A stretch of 64,000 nt of DNA from positions 1 through 64,000 of the forward strand of contig NZ_JACCLX010000029.1 in the NCBI RefSeq assembly GCF_024490875.1. The letters are read 5' to 3'. This DNA is from Methanocaldococcus sp. (GTDB taxonomy: Archaea > AGJL01 > Methanococci > Methanococcales > Methanocaldococcaceae). Shown here piece after piece: positions 9,033 through 18,518 of this stretch. The notes below the pieces were generated by a model that saw nothing but the letters and a program-made list of their open reading frames with translations, was not told where the DNA came from and ran no database searches. How positions within the stretch are numbered: position 1 is the stretch's first letter; each line of letters opens with the position of its first letter. The position numbers and the translations under genes are program-made.

Positions 9033-10367
9033 TTAGATCTTATCTTTAACTTCTAATGCCCCTTCAATGATATATTTTAATGGTTCTCTAAATTCATCAA
9101 TTGCACTGAATACTGTTCCTACTAATGCAGAAGTTCTCTCTGGTGAGAACATTTGAGTTCCTGCATCTAAACACATTGCAGCTGCAACTGGTGGAATAGC
9201 AAATCCTTTGGAGTGTCTTGTAACAATGTGGTTTCCATTGAAGATACCTGGTCCTCCACCTCCATAGATGGAGTGACTGAAGAAACTGAAACCAACAGCA
9301 GTACCTTCTGCTCTACCGAAATCAACTCCTGGTAATCCAGTTTCATATTCTAAAATATCGTTGTAGTATAATATTGTTGATGCAATGTTTTGTGCTGCTC
9401 TAGCGGCTCCACAATTTACAATAGCTGCTGCAACTAAACCTGCTGCTGCATAAGCATTCCATTTAGCAACATCAACAGGTTTGTATAATGTAAATCCTGA
9501 TGGTAAGGTTTTATCCTCTTTTATTACTCCATCTTCTAAGGCTCTTTCAATAACTGATGCTACAACTGATCCAACAGTTCCATTTTTACCGTTTGCTTTT
9601 ACTAAATCAATTACTAAGTTGTCAGCATTTAATCCTTCATATGCTAATCCTAATAAATGTAATCTTTCAAATAATCCAACAGCGTCTCCCATTTCAAACA
9701 TTGCAGTTTGCTCCATTATTGCCGCAAACGCTACAGCGTTCATAATATTCTTCTTAGTACATGCAACAAAGTGATTTACCATAATATTTCTTAATGCATA
9801 ACCTGGACCTTCTAATGATAATGGACTACCTAATAGTGCCATAATATTTGAACCTTTCATTGAAACATCGTGTGGATATCCTCCTAAAATAGCAGCATGA
9901 ACCATTGGAGCGTCAAAGATATCTACATCAAAAGTTCTTATAATCGCCTCTTTTAATGCCTGAGCAGTAACCAATACAGAAACTGAATATTCTGCTGCAA
10001 TATCTAATCTTTTTGTTGGTATTTGAACAGCCATTTGTTTTCCATTATTAATTAATTTAATTGAAGTATCGTCATCTTCTGAAACTTTAATAACTTTTTC
10101 TACATATTCAGCAATTGTTTCAGCATTTTCGACAATTGGTAAATCTATTTCTCTCCCTTTAATTTTGCAACCTTTTCCACCAACACTACCTGTTTTTAAT
10201 GCATTTTCAATACCTGCTAAGTTTACAGCAACTGTTCTCTTAACATCTCTAACTAACTTCTGAATTGTTGGATTGTACAATGGACTAATTGCTTCTAAGG
10301 GAACATTCTCCTCTACTAATTCACCTTTTTCGTTATACAAATTTATGGTGTCTTTATACTTAACCAT
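9033..10367 (-). CDS. mcrB: Methyl-coenzyme M reductase subunit beta
   Basis: The first gene of the mcr operon, encoding the 444-residue beta subunit. Hallmarks are [23 protein letters not shown] at the start, the Gly-rich [30 protein letters not shown] region that lines the coenzyme pocket, and [17 protein letters not shown] near the end. A longer reading from 10382 adds MGVIN, but GGGTGTGATTA before the ATG at 10367 and the family start both favour the shorter form. The promoter lies in the 216-base gap shared with the divergent mmp10. Confidence 0.97.
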   Translation of the reverse strand: MVKYKDTINLYNEKGELVEENVPLEAISPLYNPTIQKLVRDVKRTVAVNLAGIENALKTGSVGGKGCKIKGREIDLPIVENAETIAEYVEKVIKVSEDDDTSIKLINNGKQMAVQIPTKRLDIAAEYSVSVLVTAQALKEAIIRTFDVDIFDAPMVHAAILGGYPHDVSMKGSNIMALLGSPLSLEGPGYALRNIMVNHFVACTKKNIMNAVAFAAIMEQTAMFEMGDAVGLFERLHLLGLAYEGLNADNLVIDLVKANGKNGTVGSVVASVIERALEDGVIKEDKTLPSGFTLYKPVDVAKWNAYAAAGLVAAAIVNCGAARAAQNIASTILYYNDILEYETGLPGVDFGRAEGTAVGFSFFSHSIYGGGGPGIFNGNHIVTRHSKGFAIPPVAAAMCLDAGTQMFSPERTSALVGTVFSAIDEFREPLKYIIEGALEVKDKI

Positions 10368-10410
10368 ATTAATCACACCCACATCTATTGGTTCGATATT
10401 TAGTATAATG

Positions 10411-10423
10411 ATTTTTATATATT
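10411..10423 (-). promoter_or_regulatory. Candidate TATA box for the mcr operon
   Basis: On the minus strand AATATATAAAAAT lies about 45 bases upstream of the mcrB ATG, which would give a leader of about 20 bases. A second AT-only block (10451-10463) is further upstream and could instead serve as a regulator or the divergent mmp10 promoter. The whole 10383-10583 gap is extremely AT-rich, so the exact box is uncertain. Confidence 0.35.
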
Positions 10424-10583
10424 CTATTTTTCATTTAAAAAAAATCGTAAATTATATATATAAAATAGATTTAAAGTTCATATTTAAGATCTTCTACAAA
10501 CATTTAAATAATTAAATTTATGTTAAATATTTATTTTATCAATTTATGATATAAATTATAAAACTACAATATTAAGTGGAAAT

Positions 10584-11831
10584 ATGAGGGAAAGTAGTTT
10601 ATTGGTAGATTTAAAAGGAGAGCCAGGAATTAACTGTAATGGGTTTTGCAAATTTTGTTATTTTAGAAAAGTGAATAAAAAAAATCCAAAACCTTTGGGT
10701 TGTAGATACTGTCAATTTACATTTGGCTGTGATTATTGTACTTACTCAGTTAGAGAAATTAATGGAGATTTTATTCCTTTACCATTGGCATTAATGGAAG
10801 TGCAAAGCAGTTTATTATTTAAAAGATATAAAAAAGTTAATATCACCGGAGGAGGAGATATAAGTTGTTATCCTCAATTAGTTGATTTATGTAAATATAT
10901 AAATAATATGGGATTGAACATACATCTTGGATATACATCAGGCAAAGGTTTTGATAATATAGAAATAGCCAAAAATTTAGTTGATTATGGAGTAGATGAA
11001 GTTACATTTTCAGTTTTTTCAACGAATGCAAAACTTAGAAAAGAGTGGATGAATGACAAAAATGCTGAAACTGCATTAAAATGCTTAAAATACTTTTGTG
11101 AGCATTGTGAAGTTCATTGTGCAATAATAGTTATTCCAGGAGTTAATGATGGTGAAGAATTAAAGAGAACTGTTTCAGATTTAGTAGATTGGGGAGCAAA
11201 GGCTGTTATATTAATGAGATTTGCAAATTCTGAAGAACAAGGATTAATATTAGGAAATGCTCCATTACTTGAAAATATAAAAACGCATACAGTTGAAGAA
11301 TTTAAAAAGATAGTTGATGAAATTCACAACGAATTTGGAGACAGTATTAGAGTTACTGGAACCCCATTATATGATCCAGTTACAAAAACACCTTTTGCGT
11401 TGGCAGATGATGAAAATAAACATATTTTAGAAAGATTAAAAAATAAAATACATGGAGAGGCTACAATAATAACTGGAAATGTTGCCTACCCATTCTTAAA
11501 AAAGATTTTTGACGAAACTTCTGTTAATGTTGTTAAAGTCAATAAAGACATTGCAGATTTAATAACTTCTAAAGATTTAGAAAATCTAAATTTAAAAGAT
11601 GTTAAAGAAACTGTTTTTATACCTCCTAAGGCATTTGTGCATGATAGAGTTGCTGAGGAACTTTTAAGTAGAGATGGAATAGAAAGAATAGTTGTTAGAG
11701 GCGTAGAGCAATTAACATTAGACGGAGAAGTGAGTGGAGTATATAGCAAAAAAGAAGCATTAGAATTTGAAATTAATGCATTTGAAGAGTTAATAGGAAT
11801 GATTAACTTTTTTGGAATGAGAAAGAGATAA
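10584..11831 (+). CDS. mmp10: Mmp10, radical SAM methyltransferase of McrA arginine
   Basis: Methanogenesis marker protein 10, a cobalamin-dependent radical SAM enzyme that methylates carbon 5 of the active-site arginine of McrA (Arg274 in the protein encoded here). The 415-residue sequence has the radical SAM cluster motif CNGFCKFC near residue 18, then a second cysteine-rich stretch ([13 protein letters not shown], about residues 39-51). The C-terminal part from about residue 290 is the family-specific domain. It is divergent from mcrB across a shared 216-base promoter region, so enzyme and substrate genes are neighbours. The call is strong from the N-terminal signature and the context. Confidence 0.9.
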   Translation: MRESSLLVDLKGEPGINCNGFCKFCYFRKVNKKNPKPLGCRYCQFTFGCDYCTYSVREINGDFIPLPLALMEVQSSLLFKRYKKVNITGGGDISCYPQLVDLCKYINNMGLNIHLGYTSGKGFDNIEIAKNLVDYGVDEVTFSVFSTNAKLRKEWMNDKNAETALKCLKYFCEHCEVHCAIIVIPGVNDGEELKRTVSDLVDWGAKAVILMRFANSEEQGLILGNAPLLENIKTHTVEEFKKIVDEIHNEFGDSIRVTGTPLYDPVTKTPFALADDENKHILERLKNKIHGEATIITGNVAYPFLKKIFDETSVNVVKVNKDIADLITSKDLENLNLKDVKETVFIPPKAFVHDRVAEELLSRDGIERIVVRGVEQLTLDGEVSGVYSKKEALEFEINAFEELIGMINFFGMRKR

Positions 11832-11839
11832 GTTATTAT

Positions 11840-12823
11840 TTATTTCAACTGCATCTGTAATAATTTCCCTACGGCAAAACTTGGAGTTGCTAAGGAAACA
11901 TCTTTACCATACAGTTCTTTTATAGAGATTATATTATAATCTGTTAATGCATCTTTTAAAATTTCCTCTCCCAAACCAGTTATAACTACATGTTTCAAAT
12001 TATATCTCTTTGAAACACTATCAACATTTTTTCTAATTAAATTTAGTAGTTTATTGTAAAGTTTTTTTGCAAAGTCAATAATTTCATCCTCACTAACCAT
12101 ATTCAAATCAGCACACAAAACTCTTGCCAATCTTGTCAAACAACTTTTAAAATCTTTTCCTCCATTATCTGGAGTTTCACAACTATACTCATTTTCACTA
12201 ATCTTATTAAGAATTAAAGAAATATCTGCTATTATGGAAAAGTATTCTGATGATAGATTTGTTAATTTTCCTCTAAATTCTATTTTATTAGCTAAAAAAC
12301 TTACTGGTGTTCTTAATGCCCCAACATAAACAAGTTGGTTATTCATTAATCTATCTAAATCAGTTTTTTCTGCTAAAATCTTTTTGTTTTTTATTGGAAT
12401 TATGTCTGTTGTCGTAGAGCCCATATCTACTAAAATACAACTCTCTTTTATAAATTCAGCAACAAATTTCCCTGTAGCCACCCAATTTGACGCTGAAACT
12501 TTTAAATAATTTTTCTTAGCCTCTTCTGTTGTTAAAAAATTTCCATCAACATCAAAAACATATATTGGACAATTAAAGGATTGCTCAACTTTATTTATTA
12601 TGTCATAAACTCCCTCTTTTTTTGTTTTATAACAGTCTGCTAATTCAGCAGTCATTACTAATGCTACATATTCAACATTGTCATTGTTATAAGATTTCAA
12701 TAAATCAGGTAATTCATCTTTTTTCTTCCACATTGGAAAATATATATGATGAATTTTATATCTATCATTATCAATCTCTGCAATTTTTGTATTTGCTCCT
12801 CCAATATCAATTCCTAAAATCAT
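11840..12823 (-). CDS. mfnF: MfnF, methanofuran biosynthesis condensing enzyme
   Basis: A 327-residue protein of the ASKHA-like 'one-carbon unknown 1' family, to which MfnF of M. jannaschii belongs. MfnF joins the furan diphosphate unit to gamma-glutamyltyramine to make the core of methanofuran, the carbon carrier of the first step of methanogenesis. Visible motifs are the phosphate-binding MILGIDIGGANTKIAEI at the N-terminus and CILVDMGSTTTDIIPI near residue 135. The ATG at 12823 is chosen because GGTGA lies five bases ahead. It converges on mmp10 with eight bases between the stops and diverges from priS. Confidence 0.85.
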   Translation of the reverse strand: MILGIDIGGANTKIAEIDNDRYKIHHIYFPMWKKKDELPDLLKSYNNDNVEYVALVMTAELADCYKTKKEGVYDIINKVEQSFNCPIYVFDVDGNFLTTEEAKKNYLKVSASNWVATGKFVAEFIKESCILVDMGSTTTDIIPIKNKKILAEKTDLDRLMNNQLVYVGALRTPVSFLANKIEFRGKLTNLSSEYFSIIADISLILNKISENEYSCETPDNGGKDFKSCLTRLARVLCADLNMVSEDEIIDFAKKLYNKLLNLIRKNVDSVSKRYNLKHVVITGLGEEILKDALTDYNIISIKELYGKDVSLATPSFAVGKLLQMQLK

Positions 12824-12934
12824 AAGTTTCACCAATTATAAATTTAATTAATTTTTATATTGGAATTATTTATGATAAAATCTTAAAATATTTATTCTTT
12901 GTCTATTTTATTTTTGTTTAACGGTGATCTATAT

Positions 12935-13990
12935 ATGAACGCATTTGTAGAAGTTCAAAAGTTATATAAAGAATATTACAAATTTGCAATAAAAAACAAT
13001 ATCCTTGAAGTCCCTGAAGATATTGAGCATAGGGAATTTGGTTATGGATATTTAAAAAAAGTCGATAATAGAAACTTATCCTTTAAAAATGAGAGAGTGT
13101 ATAAAGATTGGGTTTTAAAAAATTCACCAATGCACTTATACAAATCCTTAGCTTATATGCTATATCCAAATAACCCCGGAGGGGCTGAAAAGAAAGGAGT
13201 ATTTAGGAGAGAGTTAGCTTTTGATATAGATGTCCATAAAACTAATAAGTGTAAGCATGAGGATGATTGGATATGCAAATATTGTTTAGAGGAAGCAAAG
13301 AATCAAGTTATCTATTTAATTGAAGACTTTTTAATTCCAGATTTCGGATTAAATGAGGAGGATATAAAAATTGTATTTAGTGGTAATAGAGGTTATCATA
13401 TCTATATAAAACCAAAAAATAATAAAATTAGAGACATTATTGAGAATTATTCAAAAGACGATAGAAAATTTTTAATTAACTACATCTTAGGAAAAAATTT
13501 AAATTTAAATATGGTTGGTAGATGTTGGAGAAGAAGATTAATAAAAGCAATTAAAGAGAAAGATAAAAGAATCTCAACAAAAAAACTAGAAAAAGAGAAA
13601 AATTGGAAAAAAATTATAGAAAATTTTAAATCTAAAAATAAAATTTATAAAATTATTGAAGAAACTAAAAATAAACTTGAATTAGATGAAAAGGTTATGG
13701 ATGATGATATAAGATTATTGAGAGTTATTAACTCTTTACATGGATATACAGGTTTTATCGTTAAATCATTAAATAGTTTAGATGACCTAAAAAAATTTGA
13801 CCCATTAAAAGATGCTATATTCAAAAATTTTGAAAATAAATTTTATGAGGTCAATATATATGACAGTAGAAAATTCGAAATTGAAATATGTGGAAAAAAA
13901 TATACTAATAAAAGTAAGAAGGTTACTGGTTCAGTTTTGTTATATCTATTTGGACACAACATTAAATTTGAACTACTTGGATCCCATTAA
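12935..13990 (+). CDS. priS: DNA primase small (catalytic) subunit PriS
   Basis: The archaeo-eukaryotic primase catalytic subunit, 351 residues, which makes RNA/DNA primers together with PriL. The metal-binding pair of aspartates is in AFDIDVHK (about residue 94), a zinc-binding cluster follows in CKHEDDWICKYC, and SGNRGYHIYIKP is the conserved nucleotide-binding stretch. INSLHGYTGFIVK is the conserved C-terminal catalytic segment. The ATG at 12935 has GGTGATCT ahead; an earlier in-frame start lacks a site. Its 3' end overlaps the convergent DUF166 gene by 29 bases. Confidence 0.93.
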   Translation: MNAFVEVQKLYKEYYKFAIKNNILEVPEDIEHREFGYGYLKKVDNRNLSFKNERVYKDWVLKNSPMHLYKSLAYMLYPNNPGGAEKKGVFRRELAFDIDVHKTNKCKHEDDWICKYCLEEAKNQVIYLIEDFLIPDFGLNEEDIKIVFSGNRGYHIYIKPKNNKIRDIIENYSKDDRKFLINYILGKNLNLNMVGRCWRRRLIKAIKEKDKRISTKKLEKEKNWKKIIENFKSKNKIYKIIEETKNKLELDEKVMDDDIRLLRVINSLHGYTGFIVKSLNSLDDLKKFDPLKDAIFKNFENKFYEVNIYDSRKFEIEICGKKYTNKSKKVTGSVLLYLFGHNIKFELLGSH

Positions 13991-14624
13991 CTAATAATTT
14001 TCCAGCTTTTGTTTTTTTACTTTCTTTTTCTACAAATAACCTTATTTTTCCAGCCCTACAAAAGTGTTGAACTCTCAAACCCATATTTGTTAAAGTTTTA
14101 TCATTAAATTCCTTGCCTATGTATTCCTTTAAGGTTTCTGACGTTGAACCACATGGAGCTTCTCTTAAAATTTCAACTTTTTTAATTATATTATCTTTAA
14201 CATATAACTTTGCTTTGGGCTTTCCAAAAAACTTTAAAAATTCTTTTAATTGAGGATATTTATATAGATATTCTTTTAATTCATTTTCATCAATATTACA
14301 CATTAAATCTGGACAAAAAGCATTTTTAAAACTCTCCAACTGTTTTTTGAATCCTAAACCTTTCCAAGCTCCTACAATAACAAAAGCTTTTTCATTAATT
14401 TCCTTTATTTTTTTAACAATTTCATAGGTTACATCTGGATTTAAAATATATGTGATAAACAAATTATAATTTTTTAATTTTTTAATAATTTTTTCATCTA
14501 TTTCAATTTTATCAAAATCTTCATAATTATATTTGACTACAATAAAATCGCATGGAAATTTTGACTTAATGGTTTTATATGCTCTATCTCCATATAGTCC
14601 ATCGCTTAAAATAGCTACTTTCAC
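13962..14624 (-). CDS. DUF166 family protein
   Basis: A 220-residue protein beginning with a Rossmann-like strand and loop (KVAILSDGLYGDRAY). It has conserved cysteines in FCPDLMCNID and APCGST; the PCG(A/S)T motif is typical of DUF166, an archaeal family with no settled function. No membrane segment is seen. I set the start at a GTG (14624) because GGTGA lies four bases ahead; a longer frame opening at 14669 has no ribosome site. The last 29 bases overlap the end of priS on the other strand. The family assignment is moderately sure and the function is unknown. Confidence 0.75.
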   Translation of the reverse strand: MKVAILSDGLYGDRAYKTIKSKFPCDFIVVKYNYEDFDKIEIDEKIIKKLKNYNLFITYILNPDVTYEIVKKIKEINEKAFVIVGAWKGLGFKKQLESFKNAFCPDLMCNIDENELKEYLYKYPQLKEFLKFFGKPKAKLYVKDNIIKKVEILREAPCGSTSETLKEYIGKEFNDKTLTNMGLRVQHFCRAGKIRLFVEKESKKTKAGKLLVNGIQVVQI

Positions 14625-14681
14625 AGTTTCACCATATTTAAATATATTCAAATTAATAAATATAAACATCTAAAATAAAAA

Positions 14682-14757
14682 TGGTAGCCCGGCGCGGATT
14701 CGAACCGCGGTCCCGGGGTCCAAAGCCCCGGATGATAGGCCACTACACCACCGGGCT
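14682..14757 (-). tRNA. tRNA-Gln (TTG)
   Basis: Reading on the minus strand, a full cloverleaf has the acceptor AGCCCGG/CCGGGCT, discriminator A, encoded CCA, and a five-pair anticodon stem CGGGG/CCCCG around loop CTTTGGA, giving anticodon TTG. The T-loop is TTCGAAT. Its promoter (BRE plus TATA) lies at 14794-14812, back to back with that of the tRNA-Thr gene. In archaea this tRNA is usually charged through Glu-tRNA amidation. Confidence 0.96.
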
Positions 14758-14793
14758 ACATCAAATGTAGGCAATTTAGTAAATACACATAAC

Positions 14794-14812
14794 TTATATA
14801 TATACTTTTCGG
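14794..14812 (-). promoter_or_regulatory. Promoter of tRNA-Gln
   Basis: On the minus strand CCGAAAAG is followed directly by TATATATATAA, a textbook BRE and TATA arrangement of methanogen stable-RNA genes. About 27 bases further is ATTGC, fitting the TGC-like start motif. It abuts the oppositely directed promoter of tRNA-Thr. Confidence 0.75.
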
Positions 14813-14817
14813 CGTAA

Positions 14818-14830
14818 TGTTTATATATGA
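14818..14830 (+). promoter_or_regulatory. Promoter of tRNA-Thr (GGT)
   Basis: TGTTTATATATGA is a TATA box centred near 14824, with the start motif ATGC at 14845-14848 some 23 bases on and the tRNA beginning at 14855. The upstream half of this promoter is the upstream half of the tRNA-Gln promoter, so both TBP/TFB complexes would sit side by side. Confidence 0.7.
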
Positions 14831-14854
14831 GTAATTATTTAATAATGCAAAGGT

Positions 14855-14931
14855 GCCTCGGTAGCTCAGCCTGGTGGAGCGCCTGCTTGGTAAGCAGGAG
14901 GTCGCGGGTTCAAACCCCGCCCGAGGCTCCA
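14855..14931 (+). tRNA. tRNA-Thr (GGT)
   Basis: The cloverleaf has acceptor GCCTCGG/CCGAGGC, discriminator T, and encoded CCA. The anticodon stem CCTGC/GCAGG encloses TTGGTAA, giving anticodon GGT. The T-arm is CGGG-TTCAAAC-CCCG. It is divergent from tRNA-Gln with a shared promoter region. Confidence 0.96.
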
Positions 14932-15002
14932 TTTATTTTTTTACATACATAAATTTAATAAATTAAATCTTTAAATATATTGTTTATTTTAAGGTGTAAT
15001 AA

Positions 15003-16196
15003 ATGAAAGTTATAGGTAAAATTGGAAAAGGAGATAAAAAGCTTAAAGAAGATGAGTTAGACGAATTAAAATATAACTTACTTTTAGATTATATATCTAA
15101 AAAAGTTGATATTAGTGAAGGAAAAAGGGCTGTGAAAGATATAATTAGAGTTATATATAGGCATCAACCTATATCAACCAAAAAAATAGCACAAAAAACT
15201 AAATTACCATTACCAATAGTGGCTAAGGTTAGAACTATTTTAGAAAGAGAAAAACTATTAAAAAGATGTGAAAAGGGGGCTGAATTAACTGAAAAAGGAT
15301 TAAAATTTGCTGAAAATGTTTTAAAATTGAAGTATAAAAAGTCTCTTACATGTAAAACTTGCAAAGGTAGAGGCATAGTATTAGATGAATTTTTTGAAGA
15401 GATTTTAAATAAAGTTAAAATATGGAGTAAAAAGAGACCAGTAGTTGATACATCATTAGACCAATCCTTTGCCACCCCTGAGACATCAACATACAGAGCG
15501 GCATTAATGTATGAGAGAGGAGATTTAGAGGGGAAGAATATTTTATTTGTTGGAGATGATGATCTAACCTCTCTACCAACAGCACTCACAAATATGGCTG
15601 AAAATATTGTGGTTGTAGATATAGATGAAAGAATTTTAAAGTTAATAGAAAAATTTGCAGAGAAGGAAAATGTTAATATTAAAACTGTTAAGCACGATTT
15701 AAGAAATCCACTACCTGAGGAGTTAAAAGAAAAGTTTGATGTAATTTCAACAGATCCTCCATATACTGTTGATGGTTTAAAGCTATTTTTGTCAAGAGGG
15801 ATTGAAGGATTAGGGAAAGAAGGTATAGCATATTTATCTTATTCTCACAAACCTATAGAGGAATGGTTGTTAATTCAAAAAGCAATAACTGATATGGGAT
15901 TCGTTATTTCTGAACTAATCCCCAACTTTAATTACTATGAAGGTAGTGAAATAATAGCAAATACTACATTTATATCAAGATTAATTGGAAAAGATTTAAA
16001 ACCAAATATAGGAGACATAAATAAAATATACACTGGCTTAGTTAAGCCAGTTATTAGATATTATAAGTGTTTAAAATGTGGAAAAATTTATAAGGTTGGA
16101 GATAAAATAAAAAAAGTTGAAGATTTAGTTTGTGAATGTGGAAGTAAAAAATTTAAAATGATTAAGAGAGAAAAGATTAAAAATAAAAATGATTAA
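15003..16196 (+). CDS. bpsA: N4-bis(aminopropyl)spermidine synthase BpsA
   Basis: A branched-chain polyamine synthase (formerly DUF43) that adds aminopropyl groups to spermidine; branched polyamines stabilise nucleic acids in hyperthermophiles. Of 397 residues, about 1-110 form a winged-helix-like N-terminal domain (YRHQPISTKKIAQKTKLPLP). From about 150 there is a Rossmann methyltransferase-like fold with FVGDDDLTSL and the active-site motif STDPPYTVDG. Unlike the 351-residue Thermococcus enzyme as I recall it, this one ends in a zinc-ribbon-like extension (CLKCG...CECG, about residues 353-383). A single CKTCKGRG lies near residue 117. The stop is one base from that of the convergent radical SAM gene. 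Confidence 0.9.
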   Translation: MKVIGKIGKGDKKLKEDELDELKYNLLLDYISKKVDISEGKRAVKDIIRVIYRHQPISTKKIAQKTKLPLPIVAKVRTILEREKLLKRCEKGAELTEKGLKFAENVLKLKYKKSLTCKTCKGRGIVLDEFFEEILNKVKIWSKKRPVVDTSLDQSFATPETSTYRAALMYERGDLEGKNILFVGDDDLTSLPTALTNMAENIVVVDIDERILKLIEKFAEKENVNIKTVKHDLRNPLPEELKEKFDVISTDPPYTVDGLKLFLSRGIEGLGKEGIAYLSYSHKPIEEWLLIQKAITDMGFVISELIPNFNYYEGSEIIANTTFISRLIGKDLKPNIGDINKIYTGLVKPVIRYYKCLKCGKIYKVGDKIKKVEDLVCECGSKKFKMIKREKIKNKND

Positions 16197-16197
16197 A

Positions 16198-17214
16198 TTA
16201 ATCAGAAATTACATCTAAGTTATACTTTTCAACTAAGTATATAACTCTCTCTATTTCTTCATAATTTAATATTCTATTTATATCTGGATATTCTTTTGCC
16301 TTATATTCTGGTCGATATTGAAACATAACATTAACTACAGCATTATATAGATTATTTGAAATAAATTGGAAAATTTTTTCTGTGCAACAGTCAATATGGT
16401 TTGGTAGAACTAAATGTCTTATTATAACTTCCTCATCTTTTATTAGGATATGGTTTCTGCCAACTATATCAAAATAGTTTTTAACCTTTGATAATCTTTC
16501 TCCACATTTGTTATTTCCAAATTTAAAATCAGTTAAAAATACATCAACAACGCCCTTTAATAAATTGAGAGATTCAACAGTTAGATACATATTTGAGTTC
16601 CAAACCACTGGAATATTTCTATTTAAATACTTCAATGTTTTTAGTATGCTCAATAAATTAGGAGTAGGTTCTCCACCAACAAAATTTACATTTTTTGAAT
16701 ATATTCTCTTATCTTCAATAATATTGGCAATTTTCTTAGGATTGTATGGAATACATCTATTTATTATTGATCTATCAAAATATACTTGAGATATATCCCA
16801 ATTTTGACAAAAGACACATTTAAAATTACACCCACAGAAAAAAATTGTATGTGAGGGAATTAAAACTCTCTCTTCTCCAAAATGCAAAAATTCTGTAGAA
16901 TAATAACTTTCTTTTATTCTACAAAATCCTCTTTCAATTTTTCTATTTACATAACATCTATGCTCACAAAACTTACAATTTTCAAAAATTCTTTTGGCAA
17001 TTTCTATTTTCAAATCTAACAAGTTTGGAGATACATATTCAATATCATAGAAGTCAAACTTATTAAAATCAACTTTTTTTAATGTTCTATTGTGAATTTC
17101 CCACAATTCATTTATTTCTAAATCTTCAAAATTTTCAACTTCTATTGATTTAGATATTATAAATTTTGCTGGAATTATATCTTTTGAAACTCCTAAGTAT
17201 CTTTCAAGTTTCAT
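16198..17214 (-). CDS. Radical SAM protein, PflX/AmmeMemoRadiSam-related
   Basis: A 338-residue radical SAM enzyme with the cluster motif CGCNFKCVFCQNWDIS near residue 128 (CxxxCxxC). Upstream is a second cysteine set (CKFCEHRCYVNRKIERGFC, about residues 80-98), the hallmark of the PflX-like group (COG1313) related to pyruvate formate-lyase activases. NFVGGEPTPN is the GGEP motif that binds SAM. The substrate is unknown. It faces bpsA tail to tail with one base between the stops and lies 79 bases after S8e on the same strand, so it may be read through from it. Confidence 0.82.
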   Translation of the reverse strand: MKLERYLGVSKDIIPAKFIISKSIEVENFEDLEINELWEIHNRTLKKVDFNKFDFYDIEYVSPNLLDLKIEIAKRIFENCKFCEHRCYVNRKIERGFCRIKESYYSTEFLHFGEERVLIPSHTIFFCGCNFKCVFCQNWDISQVYFDRSIINRCIPYNPKKIANIIEDKRIYSKNVNFVGGEPTPNLLSILKTLKYLNRNIPVVWNSNMYLTVESLNLLKGVVDVFLTDFKFGNNKCGERLSKVKNYFDIVGRNHILIKDEEVIIRHLVLPNHIDCCTEKIFQFISNNLYNAVVNVMFQYRPEYKAKEYPDINRILNYEEIERVIYLVEKYNLDVISD

Positions 17215-17293
17215 AATCTCCCTGTTTTATTTTTTAATTTAAATTAATAAATCATATCTTGTAAAAAATATAAAAAGTAATTTTAAAGTAATT

Positions 17294-17680
17294 TTATTCT
17301 TTAATTAAAACTGCATTGATTGTTCCATCCTGTCCTGGTCTTGAGGTAACTTTTGCTAATCCAATTTCAGTTTCGATAATTGCTCCTTTTGTTATAACGT
17401 TTCTTCTAATATAGTGAAGATTTGCAGTGTTTTCTTTAACTGTTAGTATTTTAACTTTTTTACAAGTGTTTGTTTCTGGATCTAATACATTGGCAAAATC
17501 AGCTCTAACAACTTTAACTTTTAAGTTACCTCCTCTTGTTCTAACTTTCTTTATTTTTAAACTATCTGCTACGTGTGTTTCTATAGGCTCTCTACCCATC
17601 TCATACTTTCTCTTTTTTCTTGCTGGTTTATATAAACCTCCTGTTGGTTTTCTTCTACTTCTACCTTGCCATACACTCAT
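17294..17680 (-). CDS. rps8e: 30S ribosomal protein S8e
   Basis: An archaeal/eukaryotic small-subunit protein, 128 residues. It has the signature start [30 protein letters not shown], which is basic and binds rRNA, and the C-terminal [20 protein letters not shown] reading four codons longer exists, but GGGTGTTAAT precedes the ATG at 17680. It is divergent from the pyrimidine reductase gene at 17850. Confidence 0.96.
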   Translation of the reverse strand: MSVWQGRSRRKPTGGLYKPARKKRKYEMGREPIETHVADSLKIKKVRTRGGNLKVKVVRADFANVLDPETNTCKKVKILTVKENTANLHYIRRNVITKGAIIETEIGLAKVTSRPGQDGTINAVLIKE

Positions 17681-17807
17681 ATTAACACCCAAAAATGGTT
17701 ATTTGTTTTTATTAGTTTTTTATAGTCCTTATAATATTTACTTTAACTTTAAGGAGTTTAATGAATTATATCAATATGAAATATAAAAACTTAACTATGT
17801 AATTTAA

Positions 17808-18512
<705 letters not shown>

Positions 18513-18518
18513 TAGAAT

